Assembly (NCBI GenBank): GCA_029856125.1
Contig: JAHQWJ010000136.1
Location: 21,514-85,513, forward strand
Direction: 5' to 3'
DNA: 64,000 nt
DNA from: Promethearchaeia archaeon
Lineage (GTDB): Archaea > Asgardarchaeota > Lokiarchaeia > Sigyniarchaeales > SOKP01
The position numbers were made by a program, and so were the translations under genes. Of this stretch, positions 33,159-41,350 are shown in pieces (the stretch's first letter is position 1; each line of letters starts with the position of its first letter). Under the pieces are notes generated by a model, which was not told the origin of the DNA, did no database searches, and saw nothing but the letters and a program-made list of their open reading frames with translations.

Positions 33159-33944
33159 TTAGCCTTTTAGCTTCTTGTCTAAAAATAATTTAAAATCTAC
33201 TAATATTTTTTTAATATCAAACTCTTCATCTGATCTACTTTTTATAAATGCTTTCCTATATTCCAAAATTGCTTTTTTTGAAACATGATATTTTGGATTT
33301 TTTAATAGTTCGCCAACAAATTTACGCGTAATTAAATCTAACTCTTCCCGAATTGAAGTGGAATGTTTATATTGTAATGGTTCTTTAATTTCTTTTCGCT
33401 CTTGAAGATTTAAAGCTATTTTGTTGCTTAATATCTTTATAAATTGAATTTCATCCTTAGTTTGGGTAATATCGAAAGTTTCGAATGGTGTATCCCATTT
33501 ATATTTATCAAAGTTGTCGAATTTATTGTAAATATTTTTAATAACTTTGTTAGGTATAGATTTTCCTCTTTCTTTATTCCTTTTAATACAAAGTTTAAGT
33601 GGTGTTGAGATATGTATAATATAGAATTTAATGTTTAAACTATCGGCAATTAATTTTAAATCGTGACGCATGCTTGAATAGTAATTTAAGTCGTCATTGA
33701 TAACAATATATCCCTTTTTAAGGTGCATTCTTACTGACTGTATGTTTTTTTCTCGTATTTGGGGCTCATTTTTAAAATCAAAACTGGTTGGAAAAGCCTC
33801 GTCTCTTATTATGTCGGGATCGATAATTTCTACTTTATTTTGAAAATCTGACTCCAATTTTTCCTTTAGTTTAAATGCAAAAGTAGTTTTTCCCGATGCT
33901 GGTAATCCTACTAGAATAATTAGAAAGTTTGATTTACTGTTCAA
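33159..33944 (-). CDS. pstK: L-seryl-tRNA(Sec) kinase (PSTK)-like
   Basis: A 261-residue P-loop kinase with Walker A GLPASGKTT. The PSTK-type block VINDDLNYYSSMRHDLKLIAD is followed by CIKRNKERGKSIPNKVIKNIYNKFDNFDKYKWDTP, which carries the RNxxR motif. PSTK phosphorylates Ser-tRNA(Sec) before conversion to selenocysteine in archaea and eukaryotes. A selenocysteine system has been reported in Lokiarchaeota. The related Kti12 family shares the fold, so some doubt remains. The start is TTG at 33944, overlapping the end of the GIY-YIG gene by 11 bp. No selenoprotein was found here. Confidence 0.75.
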   Translation of the reverse strand: MNSKSNFLIILVGLPASGKTTFAFKLKEKLESDFQNKVEIIDPDIIRDEAFPTSFDFKNEPQIREKNIQSVRMHLKKGYIVINDDLNYYSSMRHDLKLIADSLNIKFYIIHISTPLKLCIKRNKERGKSIPNKVIKNIYNKFDNFDKYKWDTPFETFDITQTKDEIQFIKILSNKIALNLQERKEIKEPLQYKHSTSIREELDLITRKFVGELLKNPKYHVSKKAILEYRKAFIKSRSDEEFDIKKILVDFKLFLDKKLKG

Positions 33945-34218
33945 CTAGATCATCTTCATTAAAAGTTCTTATAAGCTGAAATTTTTGTTTTCTCGTAAAA
34001 GTTTTGATTTCTAATTCTCTTTTCATAGCCATTCCTCTTTCTCCAAAAGTTTCAAAATACTTAAGTCTTATACTCTTTTTACCTCGACAAAATTTAGCGC
34101 CGGTCCCCTTTTTGTGTTCTTCTAATCTTCTTTGCAGATTATTAGTATACCCCGTGTAGAATCTCTTTTTATTATTCTTCGCAATCGTTTCTAAAATATA
34201 CACATAATAAAGGGACAT
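33934..34218 (-). CDS. GIY-YIG domain protein
   Basis: A stand-alone GIY-YIG domain: YYVYILETIAKNNKKRFYTGYTNNLQRRLEEHKKGTG is the first half (Y-V-Y and F-Y-T-G-Y-T, catalytic Arg in NLQRRLEEH). RLKYFETFGERGMAMKRELEIKTFTRKQK completes the fold. It is close to the YhbQ/UPF0213 type and to the catalytic domain of Slx1. The ATG at 34218 (MSLYYVYI) is preferred to 34251, giving 94 residues. It overlaps the PSTK-like gene by 11 bp, so they share a transcript. Nuclease activity is likely but the substrate is not known. Confidence 0.85.
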   Translation of the reverse strand: MSLYYVYILETIAKNNKKRFYTGYTNNLQRRLEEHKKGTGAKFCRGKKSIRLKYFETFGERGMAMKRELEIKTFTRKQKFQLIRTFNEDDLVEQ

Positions 34219-34439
34219 AGCAGAATCACTATTTGTAAGATAATTTTTCAACTATTTATTTTTTTTGGCAAAACTATCGCATTTTTTCCATATTAAAAGA
34301 AAATCTAAATATCCACATTGCATATTTTGTTATTACCAAATTAATCTACTAAAAATTAAATTTATTAATAAGAACTTTTATAATTTTTAATGGAAGTGTT
34401 AAGTTTTTTAGGTGAGTTACTTTTCCTCTAGGTATTTGT

Positions 34440-35057
34440 TTGATTAAGTGGGATGTTGTTCTTGGTGGAAATATATACATGAAGTTTCCGGAACATTTAG
34501 AGATTCTGGATAATGTAGTGCAACAAATCCAAATTTCACACAATTTTATTGAATCCTACATTACTATTGAAGAAAAAAATTGGAACTCAATTTCCTACTA
34601 TAACGAAAATAGGGAAATAATCATCGTATTAGTATTAGATAAGTACGATGACGGTTCAGATTACACTGTTATATTAGATGAATTTAAAAGAGAGCTCGAG
34701 TTAGAACTAAGCGAAACTGAGCTTAAAAACCACTTGGAAAGAATCTATAACTTATCTTTAAATGTGTTTAGAACTCGAGATGAAGTAATAGGGAAATTAA
34801 GCAATCAAGTCGCTCAACTAAAAACTATGGAATACGACTTGAAAAAACGGTTTGAGAAGATCGCTAGAGCAGACCATCTTAAAGTAAAAAGCAAAATCCA
34901 ATTCTTGTTAGCTGTAAATAACGAAATGAAGCATAAAGACCTATATAAAGTGATTGACACTAGCAAAAATTGGTTAGATAAGGTCTTAGAAACTCTTAAA
35001 AAGAACAAGATAATTGGATATAATGAAACAAAGGATACATATTACCTTATTATTTGA
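34440..35057 (+). CDS. Longin/roadblock-like protein with C-terminal helix-turn-helix
   Basis: A 205-residue protein. The N-terminus (IKWDVVLGGNIYMKFPE) has the strand-turn-strand look of longin-type proteins in Asgard genomes (pattern WDxxLG...P). An alternating alpha/beta region and a coiled helix follow to about 140. The C-terminus (DHLKVKSKIQFLLAVNNEMKHKDLYKVIDTSKNWLDKVLETLKKNKIIGY) looks like a winged helix. I do not know a named family. The track start is TTG at 34440. The open frame extends eight codons upstream to a TGA without ATG, so the start is uncertain. Confidence 0.5.
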   Translation: MIKWDVVLGGNIYMKFPEHLEILDNVVQQIQISHNFIESYITIEEKNWNSISYYNENREIIIVLVLDKYDDGSDYTVILDEFKRELELELSETELKNHLERIYNLSLNVFRTRDEVIGKLSNQVAQLKTMEYDLKKRFEKIARADHLKVKSKIQFLLAVNNEMKHKDLYKVIDTSKNWLDKVLETLKKNKIIGYNETKDTYYLII

Positions 35058-35161
35058 ATATCTTGAATGGCAGTTTTATAAAGAATTACATTATTAAAAT
35101 TGTTATTATTTTTAGTATTATTAATTTATAATTATAATTTTTAATAGTAGCTGAATTGATA

Positions 35162-36295
35162 ATGAACATTTCAGAAGAAGAACAGCAAGAAGTTCTAAAA
35201 GTAATGAAATCTCAGATGCTAACACTATTACATGGTGAGTTTGTCAGGAAATTCGAAGAGGAATTCGCTCGTTATATTGGTGTAAAGCATGCTATAGCAG
35301 TCAATACTGGTACAGCAGCACTTCACATGTCTATTGCAGCGTTAAATATTGGTCCAGGAGATGAGGTTATTGTCCCTCCTTTTACATTTATCGCGAGTGC
35401 AAGTTCAATACTACACAATAATGCCATACCTATTTTTGCAGATATTGACGATAAATCTTATACCTTAGATCCCAATTCTGTAAGGAATAAAATTACTGAG
35501 AAAACCAAAGCAATTATACCAGTTCATTTAGCCGGAATTAGTGCTGATATGAGCGAACTTATGGATATTGCAGGCGATAGTGGAATACATGTAATTGAGG
35601 ATGCCGCACAATCTATTGGAACGCGATGTAATAATAAAAAAGTTGGTTCTATAGGGCATCTCGGTTGTTTTAGCTTCTACCCCTCTAAGAATATAACTAC
35701 GGGAGAAGGTGGGATGGTCACTACTAATGATGACGAATTAGCTGAACAATGTCGATTACTCAGACATCACGGCGAACCAGAATGGTATGTGTACAATAGA
35801 TTAGGATATAACTATAGGATGACGGAAATTCAAGCCGCGATTGGGAGAGTCCAACTAAAGAAAATAGAATCTTTTATCAGTGTTAGGAACAAGAATGCCA
35901 AATATCTCTCAAAAGCAACTTCCAATTTGAAAGGTATTACTCCTCCTTTTGTTCCTGAATATTGTGAACCCGCGTTTAATTATTGGATTGGAAGGTTAGA
36001 TCCTGATGTCTTAGGAATTACAAAAACTCAATTCCTAGAAAGAGTTCCAAGGAGTAAAGTTCTATATCCAAAACCTCTTTATAAAACAAAGTTATTCCAA
36101 AAAAAAAAAGCGTACTCAAAAGGATGTCCTTGGTCGTGCCCTTTCTATGATAAAGAAATAAATTATAATGATATTTATTTACCAATAGTAGAGAAAGCAA
36201 CTCAAGAAATATTTGCTTTAGATATCCATCCAGAAATATCTAAGGAATCCCTTGATGAAAACATCAAAATTATGAAAAAAATTTCAGAAAATTAA
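35162..36295 (+). CDS. DegT/DnrJ/EryC1/StrS family aminotransferase
   Basis: A 377-residue PLP enzyme of the sugar aminotransferase family. It shows FARYIGVKHAIAVNTGTAALHMSIAALNIGPGDEVIVPPFTF, EDAAQSIG, the PLP lysine in FSFYPSKNITTGEGGMV, and NYRMTEIQAAIG. These enzymes transfer an amino group to keto-sugars on nucleotide diphosphates for surface glycans. Relatives that act on other ketones (such as AHBA synthase) share the fold. The ATG at 35162 is preferred to the track start 35156. A second DegT protein lies at 48971. Confidence 0.9.
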   Translation: MNISEEEQQEVLKVMKSQMLTLLHGEFVRKFEEEFARYIGVKHAIAVNTGTAALHMSIAALNIGPGDEVIVPPFTFIASASSILHNNAIPIFADIDDKSYTLDPNSVRNKITEKTKAIIPVHLAGISADMSELMDIAGDSGIHVIEDAAQSIGTRCNNKKVGSIGHLGCFSFYPSKNITTGEGGMVTTNDDELAEQCRLLRHHGEPEWYVYNRLGYNYRMTEIQAAIGRVQLKKIESFISVRNKNAKYLSKATSNLKGITPPFVPEYCEPAFNYWIGRLDPDVLGITKTQFLERVPRSKVLYPKPLYKTKLFQKKKAYSKGCPWSCPFYDKEINYNDIYLPIVEKATQEIFALDIHPEISKESLDENIKIMKKISEN

Positions 36296-36374
36296 CAATA
36301 AAATTCTTTTTTTTTATGAAGATATTACAGGGATATTATTACAGATGATAAATAATATTTCGATATTATAGATT

Positions 36375-36728
36375 ATGTCATTGTTTTTAAAGAGGAATAA
36401 ATTTCTCCAAATATTCCACAATATCAGCAATAGTAAGATTAGACACAGAGGACCATTAATTTTAAGATTGTACGGACTGTTAAATGAGTTAGACTTCTCA
36501 AACGAAAATCGGTTCATTCTTTGTAACTTTATCGACCAAAATAGTGAGCTTTTCAGTTTAAGTAGAGATATTTACGAGATTAATAATGATGTATCTTTAA
36601 AACAATTGTTTCTATTCGCTTATAGTAAAGCTAGGATCAACAACCTTATACCAAATCTTTATTCTGAATATATTAATTCCATAAATGCTATATCTCAAAA
36701 AATAGATACTCAATCAGATCTATCTTAA
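36375..36728 (+). CDS. Small protein of unknown function
   Basis: A 117-residue, probably helical protein: basic N-terminus (LFLKRNKFLQIFHNISNSKIRHRG), then amphipathic helices. I recognise no motif. It starts with ATG and lies 126 nt upstream of a Rab-like GTPase gene in the same direction, so it may be a GTPase partner. This rests on position only. Confidence 0.45.
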   Translation: MSLFLKRNKFLQIFHNISNSKIRHRGPLILRLYGLLNELDFSNENRFILCNFIDQNSELFSLSRDIYEINNDVSLKQLFLFAYSKARINNLIPNLYSEYINSINAISQKIDTQSDLS

Positions 36729-36854
36729 ATCTCATTTATAGATTTAAAAATATCAATTAAATATAATTATAGGTCCTAAAATTAAGACACAATTATTAAA
36801 AATGATAATTATTATTATGAATGTAATACAAGTTAATTGTTAAACTGAACAATC

Positions 36855-37379
36855 ATGAGTATCGAAGCGAATTATATTGTGAAGATATGTTTACTCGGAG
36901 AAGCTAATGTTGGTAAAACTTCATTAGTGTATAGATTTATCGAAAATAAATTTAGAGGAAATTACAAATCTACCCTTGGGGTAAACCTTTTAAAGAAAGA
37001 TATGAAAATTGAAGGATATGGGGATGTCTCTGCACAAATCTGGGATTTGGGAGGTCAAGAAAGTTTCAAAAGTCTTCGCAAGTTGTATTTAGAAGGTGCT
37101 AATGGGGCATTAATTATATACGACTGCAATAAAAGAAGTTCTTTTGAAAAACTTTACGACTGGATTCAAGATTTCAAGGATGCTAGGGGAGACGAACCTC
37201 TGCTTTTAATTGGAAATAAAAATGATTTAACTGATAATATTAAAATAGAAGAAAGTGAAGCTTTGGAACTAGCGAAAAGCTTTAACATGGAATTTATATC
37301 CACATCTGCAAAAACAGGTGCTAATGTCGAAGAAGCCTTTTTAAAGGTTTTAAAGACAATTCTTGATAAGAGTTTATAG
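36855..37379 (+). CDS. Rab/Ras-like small GTPase
   Basis: A 174-residue GTPase with P-loop GEANVGKTS (15-23), Thr40 in STLGVN, WDLGGQE (63-69), NKND (121-124) and TSAKTG (150-155). All catalytic positions, including the switch II Gln, are intact. There is no prenylation Cys at the C-terminus. It is shorter at the N-terminus than the GTPase at 27447. It starts with ATG. The TBP genes follow after a 181-nt gap that carries their promoter. Confidence 0.94.
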   Translation: MSIEANYIVKICLLGEANVGKTSLVYRFIENKFRGNYKSTLGVNLLKKDMKIEGYGDVSAQIWDLGGQESFKSLRKLYLEGANGALIIYDCNKRSSFEKLYDWIQDFKDARGDEPLLLIGNKNDLTDNIKIEESEALELAKSFNMEFISTSAKTGANVEEAFLKVLKTILDKSL

Positions 37380-37500
37380 CATACGCCTTTTAGTTTATGT
37401 ATCAATAAATTTCGTCATTATTTTTAATAAAAAATCGCTAAATTCTATAGCTATTTATAAATGCCTTTATAAATAAAAAATCATTTATAAAGAAATACCC

Positions 37501-37560
37501 TTTTTTAAGAATTTAATTTTCTTAATTAGTCAATATCATATTTATTAAGTTTGATGTAAG
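37501..37560 (+). promoter_or_regulatory. Duplicated upstream region of the TBP genes (copy 1)
   Basis: About 54 bp before the TBP1 ATG align with the 54 bp before the TBP2 ATG (38263-38316). Both begin AAGAA[AT]TTAA, contain TAATTAG and end TTTA-TAAGTTTGATGTA. AT-rich TATA-like sequences lie inside. Shared promoter elements and so shared regulation are likely. The exact TATA box was not fixed. Confidence 0.5.
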
Positions 37561-38232
37561 ATGGCAAAAAAAGTTAAACGAGTTGAGGAAGAAGTCGAGG
37601 AAGAAAAAACCCATGACGAGGCAAGCGAAATCGAAAAAAGGGAAGGTTTAGATTATAAAATTGAGAATGTAGTTGCAACTGTCGTCGTTGAAATCACAGA
37701 AAAGATCGATTTAAATATAATTGCCCGCAAACACGCAGATGTTGAATATAACCCCGAAAGATTTCCTGGTTTAGTTATGAGAATTGAGAAACCGAAGGCA
37801 ACTATCTTAATTTTTTCGACTGGCAAAATGGTGGTTACGGGTTTAAGAAAAGCAACTGAAGCCGGACGAGTAGTAGAGAAAGTAGTAAAAAATATTCGAA
37901 AAGCAGGGATAATAGTATCTAATCCCGAAATTACGATTCAAAATATTGTAGCTAGTGGAGATTTACACACTAATATAGATTTAAATATGGCAGCTATCGT
38001 TATGGAATACGCTATGTATGAGCCAGAAGTATTTCCCGGTTTGATCTATAGAATGCAAGAACCTAAAACGGTTTTCTTAATTTTCAGCACGGGTAGGATA
38101 GTTTGTACAGGAGCAAAGAAGAAAGAAATAGTTAAAGAAGCAGTGAAGAAATTAAATAAGGAAGTACGCGATTTAGGCGTAGCGAAAAAGGACTTAGGAA
38201 ATCCCGATTACCAAGATATTACTTTTATTTAA
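37561..38232 (+). CDS. tbp: TATA-binding protein, copy 1
   Basis: A 223-residue TBP. A 29-residue acidic and basic tail (KKVKRVEEEVEEEKTHDE) precedes the saddle, which consists of the usual two repeats. Repeat 1 has NPERFPGLVMRIEKPKATILIFSTGKMVVTG. Repeat 2 has EPEVFPGLIYRMQEPKTVFLIFSTGRIVCTG. Both carry the intercalating aromatic residues. It recruits TFB and RNA polymerase to TATA boxes. It lies 84 nt before a second TBP gene. The two upstream regions are also similar, ending in AAGTTTGATGTA just before the ATG, so the duplication included the promoter. Confidence 0.97.
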   Translation: MAKKVKRVEEEVEEEKTHDEASEIEKREGLDYKIENVVATVVVEITEKIDLNIIARKHADVEYNPERFPGLVMRIEKPKATILIFSTGKMVVTGLRKATEAGRVVEKVVKNIRKAGIIVSNPEITIQNIVASGDLHTNIDLNMAAIVMEYAMYEPEVFPGLIYRMQEPKTVFLIFSTGRIVCTGAKKKEIVKEAVKKLNKEVRDLGVAKKDLGNPDYQDITFI

Positions 38233-38316
38233 CCACATATATAAAAAAAACCCATTCTAAAAAGAAATTAAATTTCATAATTAGCATAAAATTTTATTTA
38301 CTAAGTTTGATGTAGC

Positions 38317-38973
38317 ATGACAGAAGAAAAGGAAGAAGTAATCGAAGAAGAAGAAATCGAAGAAGATGAAATCAAAGCCGAGGAAGGTTTAGATTACAAA
38401 ATTGAGAATGTAGTTGCGACTGTCGTCGTTGAAATCACAGAAAAAATCGATTTAAATATAATTGCCCGCAAACACACAGATGTTGAATATAATCCCGAAA
38501 GATTTCCAGGATTAGTTATGAGAATTCTAAAACCAAAAGCAACTATCTTAATTTTCTCGACGGGAAAGATGGTAGTTACCGGTATGCGTAAAGCTTCAGA
38601 AGCTGATAGGGTTGTGGAGAAAGTGTTAAAGAATATTCGAAAAGCAGGGATAAAAGTATCCAATCCCGAGATTACGATTCAAAATATTGTAGCTAGTGGA
38701 GATTTACACACTAATATTGATTTAAATATGGCAGCTATCGTTATGGAATACGCTATGTATGAGCCAGAAGTATTTCCCGGTTTGATCTATAGAATGCAAG
38801 AACCTAAAACGGTTTTCTTAATTTTCAGCACGGGTAGGATAGTTTGTACAGGAGCAAAGAAGAAAGAAATAGTTAAAGAAGCAGTTAAGAAATTGAATAA
38901 GGAAGTACGCGATTTAGGTGTAGCGAAAAAGGACTTAGGAAATCCCGACTACCAAGATATTACTTTTATTTAA
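38317..38973 (+). CDS. tbp: TATA-binding protein, copy 2
   Basis: A 218-residue TBP. It is identical to copy 1 from SNPEITIQNIV to the end, and differs at a handful of positions in repeat 1 (for example MRILKPKA against MRIEKPKA, and MRKASEADR against LRKATEAGR). The acidic N-terminal tail (EEKEEVIEEEEIEEDE) is different and more acidic. At DNA level the second halves share an unbroken identical run of about 165 nt, against more scattered change upstream. Both copies keep all DNA-contact motifs and look functional, so they may differ in tail-mediated partners or promoter strength. Confidence 0.97.
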   Translation: MTEEKEEVIEEEEIEEDEIKAEEGLDYKIENVVATVVVEITEKIDLNIIARKHTDVEYNPERFPGLVMRILKPKATILIFSTGKMVVTGMRKASEADRVVEKVLKNIRKAGIKVSNPEITIQNIVASGDLHTNIDLNMAAIVMEYAMYEPEVFPGLIYRMQEPKTVFLIFSTGRIVCTGAKKKEIVKEAVKKLNKEVRDLGVAKKDLGNPDYQDITFI

Positions 38974-39157
38974 TAACTTTTATTTTTTTTAAGGATACTC
39001 GCTTTTTTTAAAGTTGTAATGGATATAATTCTAATTCTATCAATATTTTAATCCAGATAAAGATTATAAATACTCTTATTACTTAATTGCTAAGCCTATC
39101 TATTTTTTAAAACACCTAATTCGGATTGGAAATTATTGAAAGATAAGGGCCTGAAAA

Positions 39158-39637
39158 TTAGTCTTTTTGAAACACAATCATAAATTCACAATGATCTTTA
39201 CCTGATTGTAAGCTACAATCTACCTCTTGTGCAAAACAATGATTATTTGTCATTTTTTCAACGAGTCCAGCTAATAAGCCTGCTTCGAATGAACAAAAGC
39301 TTCCTTCTGTTCTTATACCTTTATTAATGAGATCCTTTATTGAAGAATGCCCTTTAAGTTTTAATTGCACAATTTCTTCGGTACTTTCTGTAATCTCGAC
39401 ATCGCCTAGGTTAAATTCAAAGATTTTTTCTTTTAAGGCATTAGGGATATTTTTTACATCATCAATTTGTTTAACTTTTAGAATTGTTCCTAATTCGTGG
39501 CCTAAATAGTAGAAAATAGCTTCTAACTGATGACCTAGAGCTAACAAAGCTCCTACTTTCATATCTCCAATCTCTTTTCCACCTTTCAAATGTTTCCTCA
39601 TTTGGACTAAAATTTTTGAAAGCAATTGTCTATCCAT
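39158..39637 (-). CDS. V4R domain protein
   Basis: A 159-residue protein that is almost all V4R domain. The typical block is the Cys-Phe-glycine-rich turn SFCSFEAGLLAGLVEKMTNNHCFAQEVDCSLQSGKDHCEFMIVF, with C at the strand ends as in the CxFxxGLLAGLxE...C...G...C family pattern. V4R domains bind small hydrophobic or heme-like ligands, and their fold is shared with the Bet3 subunits of TRAPP. It is the third gene of an operon with a small GTPase (40005) and a thioredoxin-like protein (39671), with 33-37 nt gaps. Confidence 0.85.
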   Translation of the reverse strand: MDRQLLSKILVQMRKHLKGGKEIGDMKVGALLALGHQLEAIFYYLGHELGTILKVKQIDDVKNIPNALKEKIFEFNLGDVEITESTEEIVQLKLKGHSSIKDLINKGIRTEGSFCSFEAGLLAGLVEKMTNNHCFAQEVDCSLQSGKDHCEFMIVFQKD

Positions 39638-39670
39638 TTTTTTATTCTCACTCTCTTTCTTTAATTTGTA

Positions 39671-39967
39671 TTATTCAATTTTTACGGAGCTTATAAATCC
39701 ATAGAGTATAGCGTCAATAATATCTTCCTCTTGGATATTTACAGATAACCTCCTATCTGCCACAATAATTGTTGGTAACGAAGTAATCTTATATTCATTG
39801 GTTAATTGGTAATTTTTTCCTACATCAATTTTTTCTATATACAATTTTTTTCCAAACATAGAAATATTTATTCTCTTTAACATCTGCTCAATTGGGAGGC
39901 ACGGGCCGCAATGGGAAGAAGAAAAAAATAAAATTTTCGGATAACCTTGCTGAAACTCTTCTAACAT
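39671..39967 (-). CDS. Thioredoxin-like protein with CGPC
   Basis: A 98-residue thioredoxin fold: ILFFSSSHCGPCLPIEQML holds the CGPC active site, a conserved IDVGKNYQLTNEYKITSLPTIIVADRR follows, and the cis-Pro is in SLPT. It is shorter than the usual thioredoxin (about 105) and lacks the Trp before CGPC. It should exchange disulfides in the cytoplasm. It sits between the small GTPase gene (37 nt upstream) and the V4R gene. The start is ATG behind AGGTGATGT. Confidence 0.9.
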   Translation of the reverse strand: MLEEFQQGYPKILFFSSSHCGPCLPIEQMLKRINISMFGKKLYIEKIDVGKNYQLTNEYKITSLPTIIVADRRLSVNIQEEDIIDAILYGFISSVKIE

Positions 39968-40004
39968 ACATCACCTATATGTGCCTAAAAATCCTTTTTC
40001 TAAT

Positions 40005-40550
40005 TTATTGATCCTTGTATTTTTCATAAAGGTCTTTAATTATCGCTTGAAACGCTTCATATACACCGTTCCCCGTTTTTGCGCTGGTATTGTAGTATCC
40101 AAGAAAATCTCTTTTATCAACAATCTCTTCTACTTTACTCTTATTTAGTTCGTCATTAACTAAATCGATTTTATTTCCAAATAATACGATTGGAATATTT
40201 CCACAATATTTCTTAATATCTTCATGCCATTCTGAAATATGCTTAAAACTGTTATCAATTTCTTTTGGAGCATGAGAAAAAACTATAATTGCGGCTTTGC
40301 TACCCTTGTAAAAAGTAGGTCTCATGAATGAGAACTCAGCTTGACCAGCAATGTCCCAAAAAAATAATTTCACTGCGCTATTTCCTATTTTTTCATCATA
40401 TTTAGAGAATTGTGCTCCTAATGTCTTGATGTACTCTTTCTTAAAACTCCCTTTAGTATATTTTTTTATTAAGGATGTTTTACCTACACCACCATCTCCA
40501 ATTACAGTTATTTTGAAAACGAAATCTTTCCTCTCATCCCTTTCACTCAT
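40005..40550 (-). CDS. Rab-like small GTPase
   Basis: A 181-residue GTPase: P-loop GDGGVGKTS (18-26), Thr43 in KTLGAQ, WDIAGQ (65-70) with catalytic Gln but Ala in place of the next Glu, NKID (126-129) and NTSAKTG. It is the first gene of a three-gene operon with thioredoxin-like and V4R proteins. It lacks a C-terminal Cys. It starts with ATG and is divergent from pncC. Confidence 0.94.
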   Translation of the reverse strand: MSERDERKDFVFKITVIGDGGVGKTSLIKKYTKGSFKKEYIKTLGAQFSKYDEKIGNSAVKLFFWDIAGQAEFSFMRPTFYKGSKAAIIVFSHAPKEIDNSFKHISEWHEDIKKYCGNIPIVLFGNKIDLVNDELNKSKVEEIVDKRDFLGYYNTSAKTGNGVYEAFQAIIKDLYEKYKDQ

Positions 40551-40732
40551 AAAATCACATTATAGTTCTAACTTGAATGTCTTTGTAATTTCTTTTACTT
40601 CTTAAGAATATAAATTATAAATAGTCTTTTTTATTTATATTGCTTTTTATTATTAAATGAATTCCTATAAATTGTCCAAAATTTTAAAATATTAACCAGA
40701 TAAAATATTAATTAAAATGTGATAGATTACTA

Positions 40733-41209
40733 ATGGATTTCTTAGAAAAAATCAAAGACATTATTACTAAATTTACAACTAGAGAAATTACCTTAGCTAT
40801 TGCTGAATCTTGTACAGGAGGGTATATTTCGAATATGTTTACCAATATATCTGGCGCTTCTAAAGTTTTTGAGAGGGGAATAATATGTTATAGTAATGCA
40901 TCTAAAGTTGCACTATTGAATATTGATCCTGAAAGCATAAATCAGCATGGAGCCGTATCGGAAACGGTAGCAAAGCAATTGGCGAATAATATTAGAGTCC
41001 TCTCCAATGTCGACATAGGAATTGGGATTACTGGTATCGCAGGACCTACGGGTGGCACGCCTGAGAAACCTGTGGGGATAGCCTATATAGGGATTTCAAC
41101 TATCGATGAAATCTTCGTGGAGAAACATCATTTTGATGTAGATCGGGTAACTTTTAAGGTTAAAATATTAGAAAAAATCCTTTTACTTTTACAGAATTTC
41201 ATGAAATAA
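40733..41209 (+). CDS. pncC: Nicotinamide-nucleotide amidase (CinA C-terminal domain type)
   Basis: A 158-residue stand-alone CinA-C/PncC domain: LAIAESCTGGYISNMFTNISGASKVFERGIICYSNASK (catalytic Ser in AESCTGG), HGAVSETVAKQLANN and IGITGIAGPTGGTPEKPVGIAYIGI. The enzyme hydrolyses nicotinamide mononucleotide to nicotinate mononucleotide in pyridine-nucleotide salvage. No N-terminal molybdopterin-binding-like CinA domain is present. It starts with ATG at 40733. Confidence 0.93.
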   Translation: MDFLEKIKDIITKFTTREITLAIAESCTGGYISNMFTNISGASKVFERGIICYSNASKVALLNIDPESINQHGAVSETVAKQLANNIRVLSNVDIGIGITGIAGPTGGTPEKPVGIAYIGISTIDEIFVEKHHFDVDRVTFKVKILEKILLLLQNFMK

Positions 41210-41350
41210 CTCATCGATACTCGTTCTATCTTCTTATTATTGTATAAAATGAAGTATTTTTCGTGAACAAAACCTTTTTCTTTAAATATCGAAAACCTAA
41301 AAATAATGTATGTCTATTCTGGTTAGAAACAAAGTGTGAAGGTCCTTTCG

